From Taudactylus pleione (lineage: Eukaryota; Chordata; Amphibia; Anura; Myobatrachidae), in NCBI GenBank assembly GCA_031769625.1, contig JAUIMM010000113.1, forward strand, positions 14,418,501-14,482,500: a stretch of DNA of 64,000 nucleotides, in the 5' to 3' direction. A model generated the notes under the pieces. That model was given only the letters and a program-made list of their open reading frames with translations, searched no databases and had not been told where the DNA came from. Both the position numbers and the translations under genes were made by a program. Each line of letters starts with the position of its first letter. Within the stretch, counting starts at the first letter, position 1. Shown piece by piece: positions 33,705 to 45,733 of this stretch.

Positions 33705-35190
33705 CCTTTTCCATGTTCCACTTTTCCAGGCATCACTGCTCAGTTGGATTTATATCGTTGACTTGAACATAATTAAATCCTAGTATTGGAGCACATACTC
33801 CTTTTTGAAATTCTAACTGCATTTTCTTTTTAAATAGTCACGTTCAAACTCTATGGGCAGATTCAATTAGATAAGTGATATTTCCCTCTGTATTCAGCTA
33901 TGAAGTTTTTCACGTTTCGCCAGTGGATTTTCCCCTTGAGTGATCCCAGCAGTCCCCAAGCACAGCAGAATGAACTGACATTGTCCCTGCTGTGTTCATA
34001 AACTACAAATTCCACAAAATGCTGATTTACAAATAATGGAGAATTGCTAAATAAAATAACGGTATGGGGAAGATTTTAGCACAGGAACTTCACATCTCTG
34101 GAAAATGGCCTGTTCTGCTGCAAAATACAATCGGAGCTCAGTAGGAGTTGTTGGTCTTCTCTCCTTGCTTCTTCTCCTTGTTCGACCTTGGACCATGAAA
34201 CTCTTATGTTTAACAGCCTCTAAATAAATGGGAGTTGTTAATCAGAAATTATGAATAGGGGTGATAGGAGAACAAATAAATAGGTGCTTAGGTTGTTCTG
34301 CAGTGGTGATAATGTTGCCTATTTTTATACCTGAAAACATGCTTCAAGCCCTCGGCCCGGTTATGCTGATTTGTTCTATTGTTATGTTGGTACTGATCTA
34401 TAGTATATTAGATGTATTCCCTCCAAATGTATGAAAGAAAAACTCCTTTTCATTTCTTTGTGAATCCATCCTCTAATTATGACCAAATCTGTGTCTTTGT
34501 GGTTTTTTGATAAACCTAACAAATGTTTTGGGGAGACATTTGGGGAACCTGAATTTTTTTTTTCAAATTCTGATTATTTTGTTTCTCTTGATTTTGAGGG
34601 AGGGGGAAGTACTTAACATCACTGGATTTCCATAGCATTGTAAATGCACAAGCTACATGGCTCTTGGGGAGAAAATAGAGGCTGTAATTGATAGGCAAGT
34701 TCCAGTGTCAAGAAGACGCTGGCTGATCATAGGGAAAGTGGGCATATTCTGTTGCACTAGGCCATAGAACTACTATTGGGCAGTAGGAAAGGGGTTAAAT
34801 CGTAATCTGGTTTTTCCAGCCATTTCAATCTGTATGTTTATTAGTTAGCGAAAGTGTTTTAATTGGCTAACTATGCCAAGCTTACATGATGATTTTCTAT
34901 CATGCTTGCCGACTTAAGTGTTCCTCTGAGGGAGAAGCCAGGAGAGGAGATGCAGCTGACCACTCTGGGGGTGGTGCTTTCATGTAATTATGATGTGATT
35001 TGCAAGTCCATGCGGAGGTGGGCAGGGTTAAAATAATGAGATTTGCGTAATTTTAGACTTTCCCCCCCTCCATACGACTCCATGATTCCTGGTAACTGTC
35101 TCCCAGGAAGTGGATGGGATACTGGTGTCCCGGCAGGTAAGTTATCCGGTGATTAAAAAATCCCAGTATGCAGGCGAATAGGGGTGGGAT
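33705..35190. other. Mostly unique non-coding stretch
   Basis: One MITE-like start (GGGCAGATTCAATTAG) lies near 33855. No gene recognised. Confidence 0.35.
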
Positions 35191-35368
35191 GTACAGTTAG
35201 GTCCATATATATTTGGACACTGGCGCAATTTTCTCTCTACGCCACTACAATGGATTTAAAATTAAACACTGGAGATGCAGTTAAAGTGCAGAATTTTAGC
35301 TTAAATTCAAGGGGTTCAACAAAAATATGGTATGCAGCGTTTAGTAATTACAACCATTTTTATACACA

Positions 35369-35760
35369 TTACCCTATGTTTAGGGGCTGAAATCTAATTG
35401 GGCAAATTAACATAATCCTTAATAAAATGTTAATTTTGAATACTTTATTGAGAATCCTTTGCTGGCAATGACTGCCTGAAGTCTGGAACCCATGTACATG
35501 ACCAAATGCTGGGTTTTCCCCTTTTGTTAGGCTTTGCCAGATCTTTATTGCAGCTGTCTTCTGTTGTTGGTTGTTCATGGGTCTTTCTGCCTTTTTAGTT
35601 TCGTCTTCAGCAAATGACATGCATGCTCTGTCTGGTTGAGATCAGATGATTGACTCGGCCATTGCAGAATATTCCACTTCTTTGCCTTAAACTCCTGGTT
35701 TGCTTTGGCAGTATGTTTTGGGTCATTGTCCATCTGTACTGTGAAGCGCCATCCAGTCAT
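35369..35760 (-). pseudogene. Tc1 transposase fragment, C-terminal catalytic part
   Basis: Two overlapping minus-strand frames carry the end of a Tc1 transposase: VQMDNDPKHTAK, then WPSQSSDLNQTEH. Compared with the copy at 25298-26353, one phenylalanine is missing, giving 33 instead of 34 residues between the second aspartate and the glutamate. The usual SPDLNPIE is altered to SSDLNQTE. A frame change separates it from the C-terminal piece (35369-35620). It is not functional. Confidence 0.85.
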
Positions 35761-35786
35761 CTTGCTTAATTTGGCTGAATCTGAGC

Positions 35787-36078
35787 AACGGCCCCAAGCA
35801 CCAAACTATGTGACATCATGACAGGAAGAAGTGCCCAGTGCATCCTATGGGCAGTAGGGTGCTGTGCCAGGCTCCCTGCTAGCTAAATGCAGGTGCCGTG
35901 GGACAGCAACAATGCTAGCCCTGGGCTAGGCTTACAACCTCTTAATTTTCAGATTCCCGTACAGGGGGCGTCCCCAGGAAAGATGGACCAGGGGCATGGC
36001 CAAATTCACAGTAGGGTTACAAATATTTTGTAGATTACAGGCAATTATTTGACCACCCTAATAAAAAGTGTGTTGTTT
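35787..36078. repeat. Dispersed repeat of unknown class, copy 1
   Basis: Starts CGGCCCCAAGCACCAAACTA and ends CCACCCTAATAAAAAG. A close copy lies at 47462-47750, same strand, with few differences. No terminal inverted repeat is visible; the A-rich end could be a retroposon tail. Confidence 0.8.
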
Positions 36079-36208
36079 TTATCTCAGAGTGATGATTTGG
36101 TCATTCTTAAGGTTCCCCTATCTCTCTGATGGATTTGAAGTGAGAGCTCTTTTGACCGCATGTTGTGGGTTCACAGCAACAGCTTCCAAATGCAAATGTC
36201 ACACTCTG

Positions 36209-36377
36209 GGGTATATTTACTAATGTGTGGGTTTATAGAAGTAGAGATGCTTCCCATGGCAAACAAACCAATTCTAGCTATTAACTCCTAGAAGGTGCTA
36301 GATTAATAAGTAGAATCTGATTGGTTGATATGGGCAACATCTCCACTTTTATAAACCCGCGCTTTAGTAAATATACC
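36209..36377. mobile_element. MITE with GGGTATATTTACTAA ends
   Basis: Left GGGTATATTTACTAA and right TTTAGTAAATATACC are inverted; ACTCTG flanks both sides (36203-36208 and 36378-36383). Related to 12534-12695. It sits inside the decayed Tc1 element. Confidence 0.8.
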
Positions 36378-36714
36378 ACTCTGAGACCTATTGCTCGCTT
36401 ATTTCAGAAAGATATATCGATGGAATAGCCAACACCTGTCCATGAGACAGCTTTTGAGTCAATTGTCCAATTCCTTTTTATCCCTTGTAATAGAGGGGGC
36501 TGCATATTAAACAGCTGTAGTTCCTAAATACCCTGAAATTAAAGCCGATAGTCTGCACTTTAAAACCATAATCATTCTATAGCTGCAACTTGAATGTTTT
36601 ATTAAACAGCTAAAATAACAAAAATTGTGTCAGTGTCCAAATATATATGGACCTAACTGTATTTGCATAACATAGTATTTGCAATACTTGGTTATGGTAT
36701 GTAATTAGCAGACC

Positions 36715-37025
36715 GGTGGATGGGATGCCACCGGAATACAGTCAGACGCCATCCCGAACGAGGTAAGCCGGGGGCGTCTTAGCTGTTAGCCGTGGGCGGG
36801 TTAGGTTTGGGCACAAAGGGGGACACTTAGGTTTAGGCATTAACAGGGAGAGATAGGGTGCGTGGTGGGGAGGGTTAGTGTTAGGCTAAAAGAAGAGACT
36901 GTTAGGGGGAGAAGGGGGGCGGGTTAGTGTACTTACCCAACCCCTAGCTGGATACTGACCATCGGGATGCCACTGTCTGTATTTTAACAGGAGGCATCCC
37001 GAATGCCGGTATTACATACCCATTC
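36715..37025. mobile_element. MITE of the GGCATCCC / GGTTAGG family, copy 4
   Basis: GGATGGGATGCCACCGG at the left and GGCATCCCGAATGCCGG at the right flank a G-rich centre with GGTTAGG-type motifs. Non-coding. Confidence 0.55.
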
Positions 37026-37978
37026 CACTTGGTACATCCCGACCCTAAATCTCTCTGTACATTTTAAATCTTCCTCACCTGCAGTGTTACATGGTTCTAC
37101 CAAGGTACGAAAATGTGCTCTTCAATGCATACTTTGTAGCTTTTATGAAAATGCTACTTAATGAGTTTAATTGACCTTTTTATATAGTTAAAAACATTTA
37201 GCATTTTCTTAGTAGGAGTTTCCAGACTTGATGAAATCTAGAGCACGGGTTGATGTTGGAGGCCAGCGCATGTGTGTTTTGATATTTCTTTAAACAAACC
37301 TTATTAGTTCAGTCTTATTAGGACAGTAATTGACGGGTATAGTTGCTCCACTGCTGGGCAAAATGCATTTTTAATCCACGTGAGCTTTTATTAAATCTTT
37401 GCTGGATGGAAAAAAAGCTGATTAAAAATAAATTGGATGGCCATTGTACTGCTAACAAATGATATTTAATGTATGCAAATGTATAGGGAAGGAAGGTTAT
37501 CAGCTGCATAGAATGTCCGTAAGCTTAGACAATGGTTTAATATTTGTCACCTGGGTGTACTATATATGCCAGCTCTGGCTTTTCTCACCCTTCCTGAGCC
37601 CTACAATCAGACTGCCACAACAATCTACCGGTTATACGTGAGCTTTACCCATTCTGTAGCTCTCAGTAATTCATATTGTGTGTGTTTTTTGGGGGGGAAT
37701 GTTTAAACAAATGCAGATTGTCTACTCCAGTATTTAATGTCTACCTGTCACCTACAGATAATGTACTAGACATTTTAAGGGCTTTATCTATATTGAAAAA
37801 TGTAGGCTATTTATATATTAACAGCTATAAATGTGTCCTCATACACTATTATTAGAGTTGTGCCAAATCACCCTTCTACACACCAGGTCCCGCGAGTCTT
37901 ACGAAGCCGATCGTCTTTTTCGCCCGCTTCATGAGACTGCACAGATTAATTTGCTATGTGACACATGTATGTGTACTG
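37026..37978. other. Unique AT-rich non-coding stretch
   Basis: No gene or repeat recognised. Confidence 0.4.
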
Positions 37979-38154
37979 AGGGGTCTAGTTACTAAGCGGT
38001 GTTAGGAGACAAAGTGAACAGTGATAAGGTGCCAGCCAAACCACTCTCAGTCATTTTTCAAACACAGCCTGTAAGATGGCAGTTAGGAGCTGATTGGCTG
38101 GCACCTTATTACTTTTCACTCTGTCTCCTAACACTACTTAGTAAATAGACCCCT
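37979..38154. mobile_element. Palindromic MITE, 176 bp
   Basis: AGGGGTCTAGTTACTAAG at the left and CTTAGTAAATAGACCCCT at the right. The inside is inverted as well (AAGGTGCCAGCCAA...TTGGCTGGCACCTT). Non-coding. Confidence 0.85.
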
Positions 38155-39279
38155 GAATCTGCATACTAAGTGCCTGATGCAGTGGCCACAGCTTTCTTTT
38201 CGCACCAAGGACCTGATACAGACCCGTTCGCCATCCAGCGTATGCAAATTTTTCAAACTGACGTCATGGGAAGCGAGCGCTCGCTAAGGCATAAGCACAC
38301 CCACTTTAGCTGTGCGAGCGATCGCTCTGTGTATGCAGACACCCACTAGCGTATGTAGAGACGCCCATTAGCGCACATCATCTCCAGGAAGTGTATTAAA
38401 ACATTGGTACATCGAGCACCATCGGTAGTGAACGCAGCACTTGCGGTAGCCTTACCCTGCCGCAAGCACTGCGAGGACTTCAGTGTAAAAAACAGACATG
38501 TGACGTGTACTATTTTTTTATTTTTTTTTCAAATTCTCTTTGTTATTAAGAAAACAAAATTAAACAGTTTCCATTCAATCTCGATGAAAAAATATTCTGT
38601 TAACAAAACATTATATCAAGTCTCGACGCAGTGAGAAAATTTAACAGTACTATACATAATATGCAAAGAAGGAGATATTCAAAATAGAATTCACGTCAAA
38701 TTTCTAAACTGAAAAACAAGGGGAGCTAAAAGAGAGAGAGGGGAGAGATAAAATAAAAAGGAGTAATTGACCTTAGAGGACATCTTCATAGATTGAAAAA
38801 AAAAATAAATGCGTACATTTTATTCATATTGAATCAGTGTGCATCAACACATGTGGAAATATAATTGGTGTATGCGCTTGTCGATTTGTAGTCAAACCAA
38901 GGGTACCAGGTGGACAGGAAAACAGACCGTTTGTCTATTGAAGATAAAAGAAGGTCCTCCATTGACATATAGTAGTCTATTCTGGGAAACCATGTTTTGC
39001 GAGTAGGGGGAACTGGTGATCTCCAAAGAATGGGTATTGACGCTTGAGCAGCGTTACTTAAGTGGAGTAAAAGTGATTTTTTATATTGTGACAGCGGAGT
39101 GGGAGAATGATTTAACAGCCAGAAGGCTGGATCTGTAGGGACAGATATTGCAAGTATGTCATTGGAGGTTGCAATGACATCCTTCCAAAAGGGCTCTATG
39201 AGAGGGCAGGACCACCATATGTGTAGTAGAGATCCTTCGAGGCATCTCCAACATTTAGCTGATATTGAACGGTATATTG

Positions 39280-39799
39280 TAGAGATGAGCGGTTCGGATT
39301 CTGTGGAATCTGAACCGCTCCGAACATGGGGGATCCGAGTCCACCCGAACCCTGTTCTGGTGTTCCCCACATGACTCAGATCCCCGTTCGGGGCTGAACG
39401 GCGGCCGCCTGATGTCGGATTCTGCTCGAGTGTAGGGCAGACCGCTGTGATAGCGGTCTGCCCTACACAGAACAAACACACAGCCGCCAGCGACAGCTGT
39501 GTGTTTGTTACAGCAGCCAATGAGAGTCACACAGACTGTCATTGGCTGCTGCACGGAGGGAGCCGGCTCCCTCCTCGTCGCGTGGCAGCAGAGCGGGACT
39601 GCATAGGGGGCCCTATTACTAAGGGGACTGCATAGGGGGCCCTATTACTAAGGGGACTGCATAGGGGGCCCTATTACTAAGGGGACTGCATAGGGGGCCC
39701 TATTACTAAGGGGACTACATAGGGGGCCCTACTACTAAGGGGACTGCATATTTAGAACCAAATTCAAATCCGGCAAAAATGGTCCGGCGCACATTCCTA
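39280..39799. mobile_element. hAT element inserted in L1 ORF2 (C-terminal part)
   Basis: Left TAGAGATGAGCGGTTCGG; right end reverse complemented TAGGAATGTGCGCCGG. Perfect 8-bp duplications GTATATTG lie at 39272-39279 and 39800-39807. Inside is a hairpin module shared with 53035-53887 and a 29-bp tandem repeat (39593-39750). No transposase. Confidence 0.93.
39593..39750. repeat. 29-bp tandem repeat, 5 units
   Basis: The unit contains GCATAGGGGGCCCTATTACT and repeats at 39601, 39630, 39659, 39688 and 39717 with almost no variation. Confidence 0.95.
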
Positions 39800-42700
39800 G
39801 TATATTGTATGTAGTAACAGAGGGAGTCTGTACCAGCGCATTAGAAACTTATATTGGGTCTCTCTAGTTTGAACACATACAGAACTACTATGAGCTTTAA
39901 GAAATATGCTTGGCCGGTCTTTTTCTGTTAGATTTAAATTAAGGTCTCTTTCCCAAGCCAAGGCGAAATGGAGTGGGGTCCGGGAGTTTTGATGTTGTAA
40001 TAATTTATATATAGTAGATATCGTATGCCTAGGATTTGAAGGAGCCACACATGTCTTCTCAAATTGTGTCAACTCCCTAGATGCCAATGTGAGTCTAGAA
40101 CCCGATTGGAGATCATGTCTGACCTGTAGAAACTTCCAGAAGTCTTTTGTGGAATATCCCATTTAGTCTTAATATCAGAGAACTGCTTCACACCACTGGA
40201 ATTCACCAGCTGACCGACCCTAAAGAGCCCCTCAACCGCCCAGCCCGCAAAGTGTGACATAGCCGCCCAGCCCGAAAAGTGAGTCATACCAGGAGAAAAA
40301 TCAGCATTGGCTAGAAATGAAGTTGGGGGACCGAATACTGAAGAAATGTCAGGGTGACTGTCAGGTGAGAATGGATAAGCCTCAGCAAAACCGGAAGCCA
40401 TGGGAAAATTTCAGGATATTGCTGAACGTGTACCCCCTCCAACTCCACCCACTGCTTATCTTCTCGGCTCCTGGTCCAGTCCAACACCATGTTTAAATGA
40501 ATCGCATAATAGTCATTTTTAATATCACGAAGCTGAAACCCTCCTCTGCGAATGGGTCGCGTCATAATTAATCGTTTAATCCTGGGTCTCTTACGGGACC
40601 AGATAAATTGTTGAATCAGAAGCTGTATGGAGCTGATCCAGGAGTCGGGAACACCTATCTGCAATGTCTGAAGAACATAGTGACGTAGGGAGAGTGTTCA
40701 TCTTGACGACTCCTATCCTACCTATCCACGAGAGTTGTTTAAAGCGCCATCTGCTAAAGCCTGCTCGTAATACTTTAAGAAGCGGAGTGTAATTTAACGA
40801 GACCAATAAAGATAAGTCTCGAGGTAGTTTGATATCACTTATTTGGGTATGTGCGTTCTGCCATTGAAAGGGGAAAAAGTGTTTCAACCCCACCATTTGT
40901 GAGGGAGAAGTTGATATATTGAGGGCGCATGATTTGGACATGTTGATTTTAAAATCGGAAAGTGTACTATATAAGTCCAACTCCTGCATCAAATGAGGAA
41001 GGGAGGTCTCGGGATATGAGACCAACGCCAGTATATCATCTGCAAACATAGCGGGTTTGTACTCCACATCACCCATCCAGAGGCTAGCGCTTCAATGCAA
41101 AGAACAAAAATCAGAAGCGACAATGGGCAGCCCTGTCTCGTCCCATTGCTAATTAAAAAGGGGTCGGAGAGAGAGCCGTTGATACGAACCCTAGCAGTGG
41201 GCATACTGTATAAAGCCATAATCCTATACAGTGCTAGAGAACCAAGCCCAATATGCTACAACACAGACCTCATAAAATGCCAGTTAACCCTATCAAATGC
41301 CTTCTCTGCATCGGTGGAAAAGCATAATAGTGGGAACCTGACCTCTGGAAGCGAGATGAATTAGGTTTAGAACTTTGATGGTGTTATCCTTTGCCTCTCG
41401 GCCAGGGACAAATCCCACCTGGTCATTATGTATTAATGAGGGGAGTAAGCCATTCAGTCTATTTGCCATTATTTTTGCAAATAATTTTAGATCCACGTTT
41501 AAAAGGGAAATAGGTCTGTAACTGGAGCACACCGAGGGGTCCTTACCCTGCTTAGGGATCACAGTTATGTGAGCTTCCAAAGACTGGGGAGAAAAGTGTG
41601 TATCCGCTGAAATACAATTGAAAGCCTGTAGAAGTCTGGGGGCCAAAATATCTTTGAATGTTTTATAATAAACTATGGTGTAACCATCTGGACCAGGGCT
41701 CTTGCCCGATGGCATTGATGAGATGGCATGTTCCAGTTCTTGAAGCGTAAAAGGCTTTTTAAGTGTTTCGCGATCAGAAAGCAAAAGAGTGGGGTATGTA
41801 ACATTTGCCAGATATTCTTTAGCATTTAATAAGCAGGAGGTAGGGTTTGCTGCTTTAGGGGCTTTATTCAAATTATGTGAAGTTGTATAATATTTTTCAA
41901 AACAGGATGCTATTTCGGGGGTCTTAAAATGAAGAGAACCGGTTTCATCTTTTATGCAGCTAATAAATGAATTCGCCCTCTGAGACCGGAGCGCTTGTGC
42001 TAGCAAATGTCCCGGCTTGTTTTCCCATTGATAATATCTACGCTTGCATCTACGGAGAGAAAGCTGGGCATTATCAGAAAGCCGCTTCTTAAGCTGACAG
42101 AGGCCAGAAATCAGTTGAACAAACTTTGGCCCAGACAGTGTGGATTTATGTGAGGACTCTAAAGAATGAATCAGCTGCAATAGGTTCGTTATGCGTTGCA
42201 TTTTTTGTTTTTTCGTAAGGGAGCCTAGCTGAATGATCTTGCCTCGCAAAACACACTTATGTGCTTCCCATAAAGTAATTTTAGAGACATTTTAGAGACA
42301 TTATCAGTATAGTTAATGGAAAAATAATCAATCAGGGTTTTGTTGATTTCGTCTCTACATGTAATATCCTGCAATAAAGATTCATTCAGGCGCCAGGTCC
42401 ACTGACTAGGAGATTGATGTCGAGCCGACAGAGTTATTGATATGTGGGCGTGGTCTGACCAAGTAATTGAGCCAATCGTTGCATCTAAAAGAAGCTGGAG
42501 GTGCTTGTGGCTTAAGAACAAATAATCCAATCGTGTATATGTTTTGTGAGGGTGGGAGTAAAACGAATAATCTCGACCTGATGGGTGAGAGATCCTCCAT
42601 GTATCAGCCAGCTGAAGGTCGTGAAACAACTTCCTGACTCTACTATACTTCTGTTGGGAGTATCTGGGAGCTTTAGTCGAGATGTCAAGGGTTGGGTCCA

Positions 42701-43071
42701 GAGTCCAATTTAGGTCCCCCCCCCAACACTACAATCCCAAAGCATAGAGATTCAAGGTGAGATTGAAAAAAGGAGGGTTGGTCCTGATTAGGTGCATAGA
42801 CTACAATAAAGGTATAGGGTTGGTGATATATTTTACAATTTATTAGAAGTATCCTACCCGGGACTGGTTTGTGGATCGAAGTTATGGAAATTTGCAGATT
42901 TTTTGAAAATAAGATTGCAACTCCCTTGGATTTATTGTCTCGGGTGTTGCAGTAATATGCGAGTGGATAACGATAATTGGTTAGGGATGAGCTGCGGGCT
43001 GAAATCTTAAAGTGAGTCTCCTGTGTTAGTGCAACATCTACCTTATCAGCCCATAAGGATCTAAGTAGAGT

Positions 43072-43647
43072 CAGAGCCGGATTTCCTACTTTCCATCCTA
43101 GGCGCTCGCCTAGGGCCCGGCAGGAGACAAGGGGCCCGTGGACAGGCCCCTTTGCCTGAACAAATCCCCCGATCACAGCGCTCCCAAAGGAGCACTGCGC
43201 GAGTACCACGTGACGTTGTGACGTCACGCGGTCCCGCCTCCACTCCAAGAGAGTCCCGCGCGGCTGTCAGTGCTCTCTCGGAGATGGTGTGTGCGGCCGC
43301 CAGCCTGCACGCGGCGTGAAGTAAGGGTACGCGACTGTGCACACTGCACAGGGTGACTCACCGGGGACCCGCCACCCAGCTGATCCATCCTCATCCAGCT
43401 AGCCCCGCTGTGACCCACTCCAGCAACCTTTCTGCCAGCCTTCCAGGCCCTCCGCAGCCCACCAGCAGCAAACAGCATCAGTGCTGCACCCAAGGCCAGG
43501 CAGGTAGGGACTGGCATTACCCTGACGAGGCATGAGCTGCCATATACACACTATATATGTATATGTATGTGCATATATATGTACAGTGTGTGTGTGTGTG
43601 TATATGTATATATATGTGTGTGTGTATATATACATATAATCTCTATC

Positions 43648-43687
<40 letters not shown>

Positions 43688-43827
43688 TAATCTTGTGGTC
43701 CAGCTCTCCTGAATGATCTTCTAAGTGGCAGGGCACCCACGCATGTTACTCACAAATACAGACGGATGGTGCAGCACTCCATGCGCTTAATGGATTTTTT
43801 TTTTTAAGCGCACAGAGTGCTGCATAC

Positions 43828-43869
<42 letters not shown>

Positions 43870-44124
43870 TATAGTGATGTATATAATACACACACACACA
43901 TTATATATGCACATTATTTTTGCACTGTGTTTTCATATTCCATTTTAATGTTTTTGCTGGCCGTATCGTTCAAAGCTTTAAACAGTTGAATATAGGGAGG
44001 AAAAACAAAAAAATATGTAAGGGCATGAATCAGGAACTCAAATAAAGGGGTATGGATTGTTTGAGGGAGGGGGCCCCAAACTAGTATCTTGCCTAGGGCC
44101 CCATGAGGTCTAACTCCGGCTCTG
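43072..44124. mobile_element. hAT element inserted in L1 ORF2 (N-terminal part)
   Basis: Left CAGAGCCGGATTTCC; right end reverse complemented CAGAGCCGGAGTTAG. Perfect 8-bp duplications AGTAGAGT lie at 43064-43071 and 44125-44132. The inside has CCTAGGCGCTCGCCTAGGGC, a TG/CA microsatellite (about 43585-43684) and an AT repeat (about 43834-43872). The frames of 93-113 codons here are not genes. Confidence 0.93.
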
Positions 44125-44740
44125 AGTAGAGTAGAGTAAATCTTTTCTCAGGTATATTGAGGCCCCGGGTGTTAATCGTGTGTATTTTAATTGTGCTTGG
44201 GGAAGTTCATGTAATTTGTGAAAATAGAAAACATACATCAATCCTCAAAAAGGTCAAAAGAAAAGAAAAAAAACAAATAAAAACAGTTACATCTGAAAAG
44301 AAACATAAAGTGAAATATAAAGGAAAAAATAATTGCAAAAACAGGGTTAAACCCGCAGTGGTGAAACTGGCACCCTGAGGAGCCAGAGACTCAATAGGTA
44401 TATAAGCCAAAGGCGGGTGTGGGGTTAGGGAGTCACCGCATTGGTCCTTAATAGAAAAACATACAATAATGTTGCAACAAGACAAAACATATAAATGCTT
44501 AAGCATTACTTTACATCCTAAATTATAGGAAAAAACACACCTTAATATTACAAGGAGATCAAAATTAGTAACCTAATAGATCACTGAAAAAATTTCAACT
44601 ATCCATTTATCGAGATAGGCAAAAAAAAAAACATTCTAAAAGATACGGCAAAAACTTAGCAAACAATAAAATCCGCAATTAGATGGATCTCACCCGCTAT
44701 CAACGGAGGAGAAACCTAGTCCAAGAGCAGATAGGACCAA

Positions 44741-45733
44741 TCAGGTAGCATCTTCAGCCAATGAAGGTGATGGAGCATGTGGTCTTCTCCTGGAGCCATG
44801 GACTTCTTGCCAAGGCGGGTTATTCACGGGTCTTTGAGGTAATTGCAGTTCAGGCAGATCAAATTCCCAGTTGGGGATGTTGAGCTTTGGTATACCAAGT
44901 CCAGAACAAAATGAAGGCAAATCAGAATACGAGGTTAAAGAATGTGTTTTCCCAGCCGAAGATACTTGAAGGTTGAAGGGGAAACCCCATCTATATTTCA
45001 GTTGGCGCTTACCGAGCTCATCAGTGACAGGTTTAAGGGATTTACGCTGTTGAAGCGTTTGCCAGGTAAGTCTTGGAAAATTTGGATAACCGCACTGTTG
45101 AAGTCAATCCCGTCCAACTGTCTAGCTTTGCGCATAAGTTCCTCTTTCTGTAAGTAGTAGTATAAATGACATATGACATCACGGGGGCGGTTAGCTTGCA
45201 GACCTCTTGGTTTTAAGGCTCGGTGAGCGCTATCAAAGGTGATAAGCTCATTCGGGTCATTTCCCAGAATTTCGATGAATATCTTTGTAAGTGCATCTAT
45301 CAGACCAGATTGGGGGACATCTTCTGGCAGACCTCTAATTCGAACATTATTTCCCCTGTTATCGAGATCTGTCATCCTTGTGGATTCTTTAAAATTTTCT
45401 AGAGAAGCAACACGGTCAGAGATCTGCAATATGTCTTTCTGAACAATAGCAAGTTCCTGTCGAATGGTGTCTTGGAGATCTTGTGGGTAAGGTCTTCTTA
45501 AAAGACAGAATGTCCTGGAGATCTGTATCCTTCTCAGCGGATGTATGAGGTTGGTCTTCCTGAAATAGGGACATTGTGGGGGATGTTGAAGAAGACAAGG
45601 GGCTGGTCTTTGTAGGATCTGCTATGACCTTGGAAGGATTGGTATGGAGGAATGGTCTCAGATCTGCCTGAGAATGGGGTACTTTCGGTAGAGGTGTGTT
45701 ACCTTTTTGAAGTGGTTTTTTATATTTGACCAT
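44741..45733 (-). pseudogene. L1 ORF1 (RNA-binding protein), frameshifted
   Basis: Three minus-strand pieces: an N-terminal Ser/Pro/Thr-rich part from Met at 45733; a central part (44998-45429) with a short coiled-coil-like start and the RRM hallmark NNVRIRGLPE, then RPRDVICHLYYYLQKE; and a C-terminal tail reaching the stop at 44741-44743 after another frame change. L1 ORF1 proteins coat the LINE RNA. At least two frameshifts prevent a full product. Confidence 0.85.

Larger units (their letters stand above)
35194..36659 (-). mobile_element. Second Tc1-type transposon, decayed
   Basis: It starts CAGTTAGGTCCATATATATT and ends with the complement, flanked by TA on both sides (35192-35193 and 36660-36661). 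Inner parts of the terminal repeats are strongly diverged. The transposase reads on the minus strand and only the C-terminal part survives. The N-terminal side was replaced or disrupted by a dispersed repeat (35787-36078) and a MITE (36209-36377). Confidence 0.9.
38834..44205 (-). pseudogene. L1 ORF2: endonuclease and reverse transcriptase, broken
   Basis: Broken by frameshifts and two hAT insertions. From the N-terminus: the endonuclease has NTRGLNIPEK (about 44140-44175, upstream of the first hAT), QETH, VVYAPN, RLDYLFLS and WSDHAH (42400-43060). The reverse transcriptase has KSPGPDG, YRPISLLNVD, DQVGFVPGR (41380-41720), the motif-A stretch TDAEKAFD (about 41285-41325), RQGCPLS, and intact FADD at about 41035-41046. 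The C-terminal domain has CWRCLEGSLLHIWWSC (Cys-x2-Cys-x6-His-x4-Cys), downstream of the second hAT. The GGDLN endonuclease motif is shifted at a C-run (about 42718-42725). The family nicks DNA and copies its own RNA at the nick. Confidence 0.93.
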
